NCBI GenBank assembly: GCA_038203025.1
Contig: JBBREK010000170.1
Location: 1-9,224, forward strand
Source of the DNA: UBA11346 sp038203025
GTDB lineage: Bacteria > Planctomycetota > UBA11346
Direction of reading: 5' to 3'
Length of the DNA: 9,224 nt
Numbering within the stretch: position 1 is the stretch's first letter; each line of letters begins with the position of its first letter. Positions 1-7,423 of this stretch are shown here, one piece after another. A program made the position numbers and the translations under genes. The notes under the pieces were generated by a model. That model did no database searches. It worked only from the letters and a program-made list of their open reading frames with translations, and had not been told where the DNA came from.

Positions 1-2
1 CA

Positions 3-533
3 CTAGCCGGCCCCGGGATGTTCGCCACCGCTACCCCGGTCGTCGAGGGGGCGGTGGTCGAACGCACGCCTGAGGGGATCCTACTGACCAGCGGTCCGAA
101 GACCGGGAAATGGACGCATTATGGCAAGGCGGTCTTCACCCTGCCCGAGCCGGTAACGACGCGGGCCGTGGTCAAGGTGACCGCAGCGCCACGTGATGAT
201 AAGGCCTTCCTTGGCCTGGTCCTGGGCGTGCGCGGCTCCGACATGCTCATCCGCGTGGTGTTCAGCACCAATTCGCACTCGTGCCAGATATCGCAGTACG
301 ATGCCGCCGGCAAGCAGGTCCAGCAGAGCGCCATGCGCAGTGGCGCCGCACCCAGCGGCCCGATCGAGGTCGAGGTCGACGTCGCGCAGCATCAGTTGAT
401 CGTGCGCACCAACGGCTTCGAGATGCGCGAGGCCTTGGTCGCGGGTATCGACCGCCTCGCCACCGTCGGAGTCTGCGTGCTCAATACCGACGTCGTCGCC
501 TTCTCCGGCCTGGCGGTGGAGACGGCGCAATGA
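3..533 (+). CDS. Small beta-sandwich-like protein of unknown function, 5' end outside window
   Basis: The reading frame is open to the left edge. The first ATG is at 18, but it has no Shine-Dalgarno sequence in front (only CCGGCCCCGGG), and the frame runs on upstream without a stop. I therefore treat the gene as partial, and a signal peptide or further domain may lie outside. The visible ~171 residues alternate hydrophobic and polar positions, as in a beta-sandwich (LamG or concanavalin-like fold); no catalytic motif is visible. The C-terminal half (GPIEVEVDV, then GIDRL, then a final FSGLAVE strand) matches in order and spacing the end of the secreted protein at 6248-6817 (PSIDVVFTVD, GIDSL, LTALTV), so the two are probably distant paralogs. 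It sits 56 bp upstream of the GH106-like gene on the same strand, suggesting co-transcription. Function is not recognised; a carbohydrate-binding or accessory role is inferred from context only. Confidence 0.7.
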   Translation, partial: LAGPGMFATATPVVEGAVVERTPEGILLTSGPKTGKWTHYGKAVFTLPEPVTTRAVVKVTAAPRDDKAFLGLVLGVRGSDMLIRVVFSTNSHSCQISQYDAAGKQVQQSAMRSGAAPSGPIEVEVDVAQHQLIVRTNGFEMREALVAGIDRLATVGVCVLNTDVVAFSGLAVETAQ

Positions 534-576
534 GCGGCCCTCGGCCCGGTGCGGCAGCGCGGCTGGCACCCAGGTC

Positions 577-583
577 GAGGTGA
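577..583 (+). promoter_or_regulatory. Shine-Dalgarno site of the GH106-like gene, overlapping a micro-ORF stop
   Basis: GAGGTGA ends 6 nt before the ATG at 590 and decides that start. Its TGA (581-583) also terminates a 17-codon reading frame that starts at the ATG at 530. That ATG overlaps the stop of the preceding gene as ATGA. The micro-ORF is in the same frame as the hydrolase. This arrangement would allow ribosomes finishing the first gene to be passed on to the hydrolase. The micro-ORF has no Shine-Dalgarno of its own that I can see and may be fortuitous. Confidence 0.6.
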
Positions 584-589
584 CGGCAG

Positions 590-3355
590 ATGCGGGCACC
601 ACCCGGCAGCGTAGTGCCGTTCTGGTTCTGGAACGGCGAGGTCGATGAGCGGCGCATCGAGACCCAGTTGGCGCGGGCCGCCGCCGAGGGGCTCTCCGGG
701 CTGGCGGTGCACGCGCGGGCCGGCAATCGCATCCCCTACCTGTCGCCGCGCTGGCTAGAGCTGGTGCGCCATGCCGCCTTGGTCGCGCGCCGCCACGGTT
801 TGAGCCTGTGGCTGTACGACGAGGAGGACTATCCCAGCGGCACCGCCGGTCGCAGCATCCAGGCGGCGGAGCCGGCGCTGCGCCAACGCGTGCTGGTCTG
901 GAGCACCGCGCCGGCGGGGGAACTCGCGACCCTGCCGGAGCCGGTGGCGTGGTTCCAGCCCGACGGGTCGCCGGTCGATCCCCAGGATCTTGCCAACGAA
1001 CAGCCAGCCCTGCTATTCCACGTTCAACGGGCAGATCGCTACGTCGACACCCTCGATCCGGCGAGCTGCCACCGCTTCCTCGCCAGCACCCACGAGGTCT
1101 ACGCAGCGGCCCTCGGCGACCTGCTCGGCAGCGTGGTGACGGCGGTGTACACCGACGACGTCAACTACCATCTTCAGGACCGCAAGGGCCTGGGCTGGAC
1201 CGCCGACCTGCCGGGCGAATTCCGCCGCCGGCGCGGGCGCGACCTGCTGCCCCTGCTGCCCGCCCTGGTCGGTGACCTGCCCGGCGCGGCCCAGGCGCGT
1301 ATCGACTTCCACCGCACGCTGCTGGAACTGTTTCTCGAACGCTGGGTGGTGCCGCAGCGCGCCTGGTGCGCAGCGCACGGCGTGGCCTTCCTCGGCCACC
1401 TGCGTGGCGATGAAGGTCCGCTGTGGATGCTGAGCGAGCAGTGCGGCGCGGCGATGCCGTTCTATGCCGCCGAGGATGTCCCGTCGATCGACGACTACCT
1501 GCTGCGCGCCCGCGATGGCGGTTTCGCGCGCCGGGAGCGCACCGACCACGGACTGGCTCCGATCCTGCTCTACCGCCAGGCCGCCTCGGTCGCCGACCAG
1601 TACGGCGACGGCATCGTCAACAGCGAGGTCGGCGCCTCGCTCGGCTGGGACCTCACGCCGGCCGAACTGCACCGCCATCTGCTTTTCGAGCAGCTGATGG
1701 GGATCAATCAGCTTACCCCGCATGCGGTTTCGGCCTGCACCGCCGGCGTCGCCAAGCGCGACCACCCGCCGAGCTTCGCCGGCCAATTGCCATGGTGGGA
1801 GCTGGCACCGGCGGTGGTGGCACGCTGGTCGCGCCTGTGCGCCTGGCTGCGCGAGGGCCAGGCGGCGGTCGAGGTCGTGGTGCTGTTCCCGACCTCGGCA
1901 GCGTGGGCGGCCCTGCGCGGCGCCGACCGCCGACCGGCCCCGGGGCTGTCCGTGGCAGCGGACGCTGTCAGTTGCGACGACCTGGAGTCGGGTCTGGCCG
2001 CCCTCGCGCTGGCCCTGGTGCGGGCGCGGGTGCCGTTCCACTTCGCCGACGAGTTGCTGCTGGCGCAGCATGGCGCGGTCGCGGACAGTCAGCTGCAGCT
2101 GGGACACATGCGCTATGTCGCTGTGGTGGTGCCGCCGGCTGCGACCTGGCTGCCTGACACCCAGGCCGTGCTGGAGCGTTGCCGCGCCGCCGGCGTCGAG
2201 GTGCACGAGGGGCTTGAGGCCGTGGCGGTGGCGGCGGTCCTGCCGTCGCCGATGCCCGGGCTCCAGAGCGGTCCCGGCGAGCTGGTCCTGCACGTGCGCC
2301 AGGTCGGCGGCGAGCGTCGCTACCTGCTCGGCAACTGCGGCGATGCTGACCTGGCGGTGTCGCCGGCGCCCGGGCCGGGCGGGTGGCGGATCGAGGCACT
2401 CGAAGGTGGGGTGGTGTATCGGGGACCACTGCCCGCCGCTGGCTTGGTGCTGCCGCGCGGGGCCTGCTGGCACGTGCGGCGCGACGATGGCCCAGTGGTG
2501 CCGACCGCTGTGCCACCTGGCCCGCACACCCGCGCCATCACCGATTGGCGTTGGCGCCTCGAACAGCCAACGGTGGCCTGGTGGGACGCCGCCGAGGACG
2601 CATCTGGCTCATGGCGCCGCCTGCGCGACCTCGATCCGACAACCTGCGGCCGCCTGACCATCCCGATCGAGGTGCCGCCGGGGGTGCGTCTGCGCGGCCT
2701 GATCGGCGAACAGCTCGCCCGCCTGTCGCCGACCTGGGACAACCGGCCGCTGCCGTCGCCCGACGGCCACCACCCGGCCAGTCCGGACCTGAGCGTGATC
2801 AGTCTGGAGGCCGTCGCCCCTGGCCGTCATCGCCTGGCCCTGGATCCCTCGCGCCTAAGCGGACGGATCGAGGACGTGGGCCTGCTGCTCGACGGCATGG
2901 TCGAGCTGGAGCGCGAGGCCGGCCGCGGCTGGCTGCCCCGGTTGCGGCCCTGGCGCGAGCCGCCGGCCGGAGCCGACCTGGCGCGTCACGGCCTGCCCTT
3001 CCACTGGGGGCCGGTGGTGGCCGAGACCACCCTCGACCTCGACGATCCCACCGGGTGGCGCTGGCTCGACCTCGGCTCGGTGGCGGTGGCTGCTCAGGTA
3101 CTCATCGATGGGGTGGTTGTCGCCGAGCTCGATCACCCGCCGTGGCTGGTGCCGCTGGCCGGCCGGCTGCGACGCGGCCCCCTGCAATTGATCGTGCGCG
3201 TCTTCGGCACGGCGCAAAACCTCTTCGGACCGCACCGCAACCCGTTGCTCGGCCGGACGGTCAGCGCACCGGGAGAAGGCGAGGCCCAGGCTCCCGAAGA
3301 TGCCTATCACCTGGCTCCGTTCGGGCTGCACGGCCCGGTTCTGCTGAGATCCTGA
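590..3355 (+). CDS. GH106-type glycoside hydrolase (alpha-L-rhamnosidase-like)
   Basis: A 921-residue protein whose landmarks follow the GH106 (Glyco_hydro_106) family. These are an N-terminal PFWFWNG (10-16) opening the TIM-barrel-like catalytic region, YDEEDYPSG (76-84), YTDD (187-190), NSEVGASLGWDL (344-355, with E346 a candidate catalytic glutamate), KRDHPPSF (389-396) followed by a tryptophan pair, and a C-terminal galactose-binding-like beta-sandwich with a VLIDGVVV strand and a late RNPLLG motif. Characterised GH106 enzymes remove alpha-L-rhamnose from plant and algal polysaccharides; the exact substrate here is not readable. Length is within the usual range. There is no signal peptide (the fold begins at residue ~8), so it looks cytoplasmic, unlike many exported GH106 enzymes, and would act on imported oligosaccharides. 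The usual family TDEP-like motif reads YTDDV here. The start is supported by GAGGTGA 6 nt upstream. It lies downstream of a beta-sandwich gene and upstream of a prepilin-like gene on the same strand. Confidence 0.85.
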   Translation: MRAPPGSVVPFWFWNGEVDERRIETQLARAAAEGLSGLAVHARAGNRIPYLSPRWLELVRHAALVARRHGLSLWLYDEEDYPSGTAGRSIQAAEPALRQRVLVWSTAPAGELATLPEPVAWFQPDGSPVDPQDLANEQPALLFHVQRADRYVDTLDPASCHRFLASTHEVYAAALGDLLGSVVTAVYTDDVNYHLQDRKGLGWTADLPGEFRRRRGRDLLPLLPALVGDLPGAAQARIDFHRTLLELFLERWVVPQRAWCAAHGVAFLGHLRGDEGPLWMLSEQCGAAMPFYAAEDVPSIDDYLLRARDGGFARRERTDHGLAPILLYRQAASVADQYGDGIVNSEVGASLGWDLTPAELHRHLLFEQLMGINQLTPHAVSACTAGVAKRDHPPSFAGQLPWWELAPAVVARWSRLCAWLREGQAAVEVVVLFPTSAAWAALRGADRRPAPGLSVAADAVSCDDLESGLAALALALVRARVPFHFADELLLAQHGAVADSQLQLGHMRYVAVVVPPAATWLPDTQAVLERCRAAGVEVHEGLEAVAVAAVLPSPMPGLQSGPGELVLHVRQVGGERRYLLGNCGDADLAVSPAPGPGGWRIEALEGGVVYRGPLPAAGLVLPRGACWHVRRDDGPVVPTAVPPGPHTRAITDWRWRLEQPTVAWWDAAEDASGSWRRLRDLDPTTCGRLTIPIEVPPGVRLRGLIGEQLARLSPTWDNRPLPSPDGHHPASPDLSVISLEAVAPGRHRLALDPSRLSGRIEDVGLLLDGMVELEREAGRGWLPRLRPWREPPAGADLARHGLPFHWGPVVAETTLDLDDPTGWRWLDLGSVAVAAQVLIDGVVVAELDHPPWLVPLAGRLRRGPLQLIVRVFGTAQNLFGPHRNPLLGRTVSAPGEGEAQAPEDAYHLAPFGLHGPVLLRS

Positions 3356-3392
3356 ATCAAACTCACGACTCAAGTCACGGGGCTTTTTACTT

Positions 3393-3410
3393 TATATTCA
3401 CTCGTGTGAA
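3393..3410 (+). promoter_or_regulatory. Possible promoter and operator before the first prepilin gene
   Basis: The 58-bp gap after the hydrolase is markedly AT-rich compared with everything around it. It contains TATATT (3393-3398), a plausible -10 element with no convincing -35. Overlapping it is a dyad, TTCAC (3397-3401), TCGT, GTGAA (3406-3410). A second short dyad, GTGT-GA-ACAC (3404-3413), abuts the ATG at 3414. If the -10 is real, transcription would start very close to the start codon, giving an almost leaderless mRNA with the dyad at the transcription start, a position suited to repression. The neighbouring LacI protein is the obvious candidate ligand, by inference only. Confidence 0.35.
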
Positions 3411-3413
3411 CAC

Positions 3414-4223
3414 ATGCTGTCCAGTATGAGACCTGCCCCCGCCGGATTCTCCCTAACCGAGCTCCTCGTGGTCACTGCGATCCTCGCCGTCCTCGCCTCT
3501 CTCATGCTGCCTTTGATCGCCTCGCTGCGTCAGCAGGCGCGGACGGCCTATTGCATGAACCGCCAGAGCCAGCTCTTCCTCGCCCTGCGCGGTTATGCCG
3601 ACGACCACCAGAACCAGTTCGTCTACCTCGGCTGCTCCAGAAAGGGCTGGCCGGACTACAGCGGCGGGGAGATGTGGTACGACACCCTGGTGGACTACGT
3701 CGGTAATCGCAGCTGTGTCGGCACCAATGCCCGCGACGATTCACTATGGGACTGCCCCCAGTTCCGTATCGGCAACCAGTTCGGTGCCCTGGGTGGTTAC
3801 TCAGGACACGGCATGGTCGCCGGCATCGCCATCATCCATCGTGGTCCGAACAGCTCCCGATCGACCAAGTTCGTGAACCCCTCGGACACCGTGAATGCCC
3901 CCAATGCCAACTACCGCCTGCGCTGGAGCGAGTTCTCGATGCTGGGCCGGCGGATCATCGCCGGCGACGCGGCGAAGGAGTTCCTCGACGCCAATTCGGA
4001 GGTTGGCGCCAACCAGGCCCCATTCTATTTCGGCCGCTCGGGCCAGGAGTTCTACAACGGCGCTCCGGCGCGGCACAGCCATCCGGGACAGGTGTGGGGC
4101 GGTCTGAAGGGCGATGCCAGCTACCGGGCGGTCTATCTGCACGCCGATGGCCACGTCGAGATGCTCAACGAGCCGACCGCGGCCTGGCGCACCTACCACC
4201 GCTCGGCGCAGCCGCCGCCCTGA
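3414..4223 (+). CDS. Prepilin-type N-terminal cleavage/methylation domain protein (pseudopilin-like)
   Basis: 269 residues. A short basic leader ends in G11, followed by FSLTELLVV: the type IV prepilin peptidase site, with cleavage after G11 and glutamate at mature position +5 (E16). A hydrophobic helix of about 20 residues (12-32) follows, which would anchor the protein in the inner membrane or pack in a pseudopilus. The remainder is a soluble, aromatic- and Asn-rich head with few charged runs. Near the C-terminus, RH (220-221) and DGH (245-247) form the H..DG pattern common in PVC prepilin-like proteins. No other secretion or pilus assembly genes are nearby, so it is an orphan. Two starts are possible, 3414 and 3426 (leader of 11 or 7 residues); neither has a clear Shine-Dalgarno. 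It converges on the LacI gene with 9 bp between the stop codons. Substrate binding or display is an inference from context. Confidence 0.85.
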   Translation: MLSSMRPAPAGFSLTELLVVTAILAVLASLMLPLIASLRQQARTAYCMNRQSQLFLALRGYADDHQNQFVYLGCSRKGWPDYSGGEMWYDTLVDYVGNRSCVGTNARDDSLWDCPQFRIGNQFGALGGYSGHGMVAGIAIIHRGPNSSRSTKFVNPSDTVNAPNANYRLRWSEFSMLGRRIIAGDAAKEFLDANSEVGANQAPFYFGRSGQEFYNGAPARHSHPGQVWGGLKGDASYRAVYLHADGHVEMLNEPTAAWRTYHRSAQPPP

Positions 4224-4245
4224 GCTGCGGGCTCAGCCAGAGCCC
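4220..4245. terminator. Two overlapping hairpins at the convergent gene ends
   Basis: CTGAGC (4220-4225), loop TGCGG, GCTCAG (4231-4236) is a perfect 6-bp stem. It contains the TGA of the prepilin gene (4221-4223) in one arm and the complement of the LacI stop (4233-4235) in the other. A second perfect 6-bp stem, GGGCTC (4229-4234), loop AGCCA, GAGCCC (4240-4245), overlaps it, so only one can form at a time. There is no T-tract on either side, so an intrinsic terminator of the classical kind is not shown. A bidirectional transcription end or mRNA 3'-end stabiliser is the likely role. Confidence 0.4.
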
Positions 4246-5234
4246 CAGGGGATGGCGCTGCCGACCGCTTCGATCGCGGCGAAGGGTACCGTGCGCGAGC
4301 GGTTGGATCCGGTCGTGGCAATCAGGCCCAACAGCATCTCGACCGTCTGGCTGGCGGCCGCCCGCCACGGAAGGAGTGCCAGATCGCTTGGCTGGCCAAC
4401 CAGATCGGCCGGCCTATCGCCGAAGCCAACCAGCGACAGGTCGCGTGGCAGGCTCAGGCCCAATGACTGGGCGGCGAGGCGGGCCGCCACGAGTTCCGCC
4501 GCAGCATGCCAGATCAGCGCCGTCGGCCGATCGGCTCCGGCGAGCAGTTCCCGCACGCTGGCGATGCGCTCGGCCGACGGGCAGGCGGTGGCATAGCGCA
4601 ATTCGCGCAGAGGGACGCCGGCCGCAGCGCAGGCCTCGGCGGCTCCCCGCGCGCGGTCATCCAAGGAATAGTGTGGGCCACGCGGGATGACGCTGGCGAT
4701 GCGGCGATGGCCGAGCCGCAGCAGATGCTCCGCGACCAGCCGGCCGCCCTGGAGGTCGTCAGGATGCACAGCGCCCTGCGGGCGCTTGACGTTCAGCCAG
4801 ACCAGCGGCAGGCCGAGACCGGCGAGGACCGCCTCGGCGCTGTCTGGGGCGTCGTGAACGTAGTCGATGATGATGCCGTCGGCATAGAAGCTGCGCAGCA
4901 TCTGTGGCATGGCGACCTGGTCGGCGAGCAACTCGTCGCTCGGTACCGCGGTGGCGATGTGGTGGTCGCGGGCGGCCGCGGCCTGGGCCAGGGCGCGCAG
5001 TAGTTCGGGCGGCATGTAGCAGCGTTTGCCCAGTAGCAGGGCCAGGCAGCCGAATCGGCCGGTGCGCACCGCCAGGGCCGAACGGTTGTGTCGGTAGCCG
5101 AGCTTGGTCACGGCCAGTTCGACCCGCTTTACGACGGTATCGTGGAATCGATGCCCCTGTCCCGACAGGATCAGACTGACGGTCGAGCGCGATACGCCGC
5201 AATGCCCGGCGATGTCCTTCATGGTCACAGGCAT
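4233..5234 (-). CDS. LacI-family transcriptional regulator
   Basis: 333 residues, full length for the family. The N-terminal helix-turn-helix is residues 5-24 (MKDIAGHCGVSRSTVS), followed by a hinge with S52-A53-L54-A55, where L54 would be the leucine that enters the DNA minor groove. The periplasmic-binding-protein-like effector domain follows, with recognisable landmarks D159-D160...GG (163-164), HL (170-171), GHRRI (175-179) and a DLSLVGFGD strand in the last third. Family members repress sugar genes and release DNA on binding a sugar or sugar derivative. The start at 5234 is supported by AAGAGGA 8-9 nt upstream. It lies 56 bp downstream of a prepilin gene on the same strand, so co-transcription is likely, and it converges with the other prepilin gene. 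Likely targets are this locus, possibly the TTCAC-N4-GTGAA dyad at 3397-3410. The ligand cannot be read from sequence. Confidence 0.92.
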   Translation of the reverse strand: MPVTMKDIAGHCGVSRSTVSLILSGQGHRFHDTVVKRVELAVTKLGYRHNRSALAVRTGRFGCLALLLGKRCYMPPELLRALAQAAAARDHHIATAVPSDELLADQVAMPQMLRSFYADGIIIDYVHDAPDSAEAVLAGLGLPLVWLNVKRPQGAVHPDDLQGGRLVAEHLLRLGHRRIASVIPRGPHYSLDDRARGAAEACAAAGVPLRELRYATACPSAERIASVRELLAGADRPTALIWHAAAELVAARLAAQSLGLSLPRDLSLVGFGDRPADLVGQPSDLALLPWRAAASQTVEMLLGLIATTGSNRSRTVPFAAIEAVGSAIPWGSG

Positions 5235-5290
5235 GGCCCCATCCTCTTATCCGGACCCGGCTGACAACCGGCCGGACGCCGCCGGGCCGC

Positions 5291-6133
<843 letters not shown>

Positions 6134-6247
6134 GAGTCACCCCCCTTGCGGACGGTCCGTGGTGACCTTCCCAGGATGCGCCGCATGGTCTTGTTGGGCA
6201 GTCATGGTCGTGCGAATCCGTCGGTAATGCCTGTTGGCGGCGGACGA
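6134..6247 (-). other. 114-bp gap between the secreted-protein gene and the second prepilin gene
   Basis: Apart from the Shine-Dalgarno at 6137-6147 and the 11-bp dyad at 6149-6159, I see no convincing terminator for the upstream gene (stop at 6248) and no clear -10/-35 pair. A promoter for the prepilin-LacI pair may lie here but cannot be shown by eye. Confidence 0.4.
6137..6147 (-). promoter_or_regulatory. Strong Shine-Dalgarno defining the prepilin start at 6133
   Basis: The minus strand reads AAGGGGGGTGA followed by CTC and ATG. It differs from the ideal AGGAGGTGA by a single internal base and has ideal spacing. A dyad, CGGAC-G-GTCCG (6149-6159 on the plus strand), lies immediately upstream in the mRNA and could fold next to the ribosome-binding site. 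Confidence 0.65.
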
Positions 6248-6817
6248 TTATTCGCCGGTCACGGTCAATGCGGTCAGCTTTACCCCCTGCTTATAGCTCG
6301 TCAGCCACAGGCTGTCGATGCCCGGCAGAGTCTGCAGTATCGGCAGGGTCCGCTCGGTCGTCCCGAACATCGCAATCATGGTCTTCTTCTCCAGGTCGAC
6401 CGTGAACACCACGTCGATGGATGGTCCGCCGGTGGCCCCGCCCTGGCGGTCCTGGGCGATCTTCTGGGAGAGGCCGTTCCACTCGCCAAGCCAGGCTTCC
6501 TTCGAGCCGGGAGCATAGCCGGCCCCGACCCGCTGGTCGGAGGCCTTGTCTCCAAGGTGGATTGTCCAGTTGCCGTAGGGAGACTTGGCCGTGCCCGTGA
6601 CCGAAGCGCGTACCGTCACCCGCTTTTTGTAGGTGGCGTCCAAAGCAACCTGCGCCTGACCCAAGGAGCCCTTGTCGCCGACTGCGAATTCCAGCGCCTT
6701 GCCATCAGCAACGACGGTCGCGTTCTGCACCGTGTAAGAGGCAGGGTCGAGCAGTTCGGCGGCAGCGACGCTCGCCAGGAGCGCGCACACGAGGAGGGTC
6801 GGGCGGAACATGGTCAT
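6248..6817 (-). CDS. Small secreted beta-sandwich protein of unknown function
   Basis: 189 residues. The N-terminus is a clear Sec signal peptide: a short n-region with one Arg (MTMFRP), hydrophobic core TLLVCALLASVAA, and an A18-A19-A20|E21 signal peptidase I site. The cysteine at 10 is not in a lipobox. The mature ~169 residues are rich in alternating beta-strand patterns and resemble LamG-like or DUF1080-like sandwiches; no catalytic motif is recognised. The C-terminal third matches the gene at 3-533 in motif order (PSIDVVFTVD, GIDSL, LTALTV), pointing to one family. Two ATGs, at 6817 and 6811, could start it; the first keeps the signal peptide intact either way. There is only a weak AGAAAG upstream. 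The same frame is open far upstream through the AraC gene, but that extension is antisense or out of frame to the AraC coding signal and is not part of this protein. It is probably an exported sugar-binding or surface protein. Confidence 0.75.
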   Translation of the reverse strand: MTMFRPTLLVCALLASVAAAELLDPASYTVQNATVVADGKALEFAVGDKGSLGQAQVALDATYKKRVTVRASVTGTAKSPYGNWTIHLGDKASDQRVGAGYAPGSKEAWLGEWNGLSQKIAQDRQGGATGGPSIDVVFTVDLEKKTMIAMFGTTERTLPILQTLPGIDSLWLTSYKQGVKLTALTVTGE

Positions 6818-6884
6818 GACAGGCTTTCTGGTCGTCGGTGGTGTGTGCCAGAATAACGCCCCGCTGCTCGTATGTCCTGTCATG
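6815..6884 (-). promoter_or_regulatory. Inverted repeats in the leader of the secreted-protein gene, including its start codon
   Basis: On the plus strand CATGACAGG (6815-6823) and CCTGTCATG (6876-6884) are perfect 9-bp complements 52 nt apart. The first copy contains the start codon (6817-6815) of the secreted protein, so an mRNA that pairs the two would bury the start. The distal copy also lies within a separate dyad, TGTCC-TGTCAT-GGACA (6873-6888), which could be a protein-binding site. The rest of the 137-bp gap (6818-6954) shows no convincing promoter. Confidence 0.35.
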
Positions 6885-6954
6885 GACAACCAGCATTGGT
6901 CGCCGACGTGCATCCCGCCGCCTGTCGACGTGCGCAGCCACTGCCGGGCTGCGT

Positions 6955-7423
6955 TCAGCGGGCCGTCGGCGGCGATCCGTAGGCCCGCCGCCAGGCCCGG
7001 GTTAAGCCTGCCCGGTCGGCGAAGCCAGCAGCGGCAGCGGCAGCGGCGACCGTCACCGAGGCGCCCGCCTGCAGCTGGGCTCGGGCCAGGGCCAGGCGCT
7101 GATCGAGCACGGCCCGCTTCGGCGTCGTCCCGAACCAGGCGGTGAACAGCCGATGCGCCTGGCGTGCCCCGAGACCACTGGCGGCGAGCACGACGCTGGC
7201 CTCGACCCCCTGGTGCAACCCGGACCACATGCGATGCGCCATGCGACTGACCGCCGGATGCGGCGCGTAGGCATGCACCGGTCCGCCGACGACGGCCGCG
7301 ACCAGGCGGCGCACGCGGAGCCTGCGCGGGAAGCAGCAGCCGCACCGTCGACTCCTCTTCGGCGAGGCGCTCGGCCAGGCGCCAGAGGCGCATCGCCCGC
7401 GGATCGAACAGAGCCTGCGACAT
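6955..7423 (-). CDS. Short AraC-family HTH regulator, apparently frameshifted
   Basis: The C-terminal ~100 residues, ending at 6955, show both helix-turn-helix units of the AraC/XylS family: VVLAASGLGARQAHRLF, then WFGTTP, RLALARAQL, and the alanine-rich second unit ending in AGFADRAGLTRAWRRAYG and SPP. The start that fits is the ATG at 7423, with AGGAAA 7 nt upstream, giving MSQALFDPRAMRLWRLAERL and on to about 7330. There the G/C third-position signal moves to the other frame. The span is 469 nt, one more than a multiple of three, and dropping one base near CTTCCC (plus-strand 7328-7333) joins the halves into a 155-residue protein. Without correction, the frame from 7423 continues into the neighbouring signal-peptide gene with no stop. 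Even corrected, there is no room for the usual AraC N-terminal sensor domain. The second HTH carries seven consecutive alanines encoded by a GCTGCC-type repeat. It is divergent from the PIG-L gene. It could be a sequencing error, a pseudogene, or recoding. Confidence 0.6.
7022..7052. repeat. Short GCAGCG-type simple repeat within the AraC second HTH
   Basis: The plus strand reads approximate tandem copies of GGCAGC. On the minus strand these encode the poly-alanine run in the second helix-turn-helix of the AraC-like protein. The tract is imperfect and short. It matters because hexamer gain or loss would alter the length of the DNA-binding helix by two residues without shifting frame. Confidence 0.4.

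Noticed and set aside
1013..2527. Long open frame antisense to the hydrolase (about 500 codons)
   Set aside because: It lies wholly opposite the recognisable GH106-like gene; the low-complexity His/Arg/Gln-rich translation is the expected shadow of G/C-ending codons, and it matches no family.
3746..4690. Plus-strand open frame of about 314 codons crossing the prepilin end and into the LacI gene
   Set aside because: It overlaps two well-supported genes in other frames, and its Arg/Pro/Gly-rich translation has no domain signal.
5235..5290. CCGG-rich self-complementary segments between the second prepilin and LacI as a terminator
   Set aside because: Only 4-bp arms (CCGG) can be paired, no T-tract follows, and GC-rich DNA yields such matches readily.
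6241..6285. Terminator hairpin after the secreted-protein stop
   Set aside because: The best pairing I found (AATC with GATT) is 4 bp with mismatches immediately beyond it, too weak to claim.
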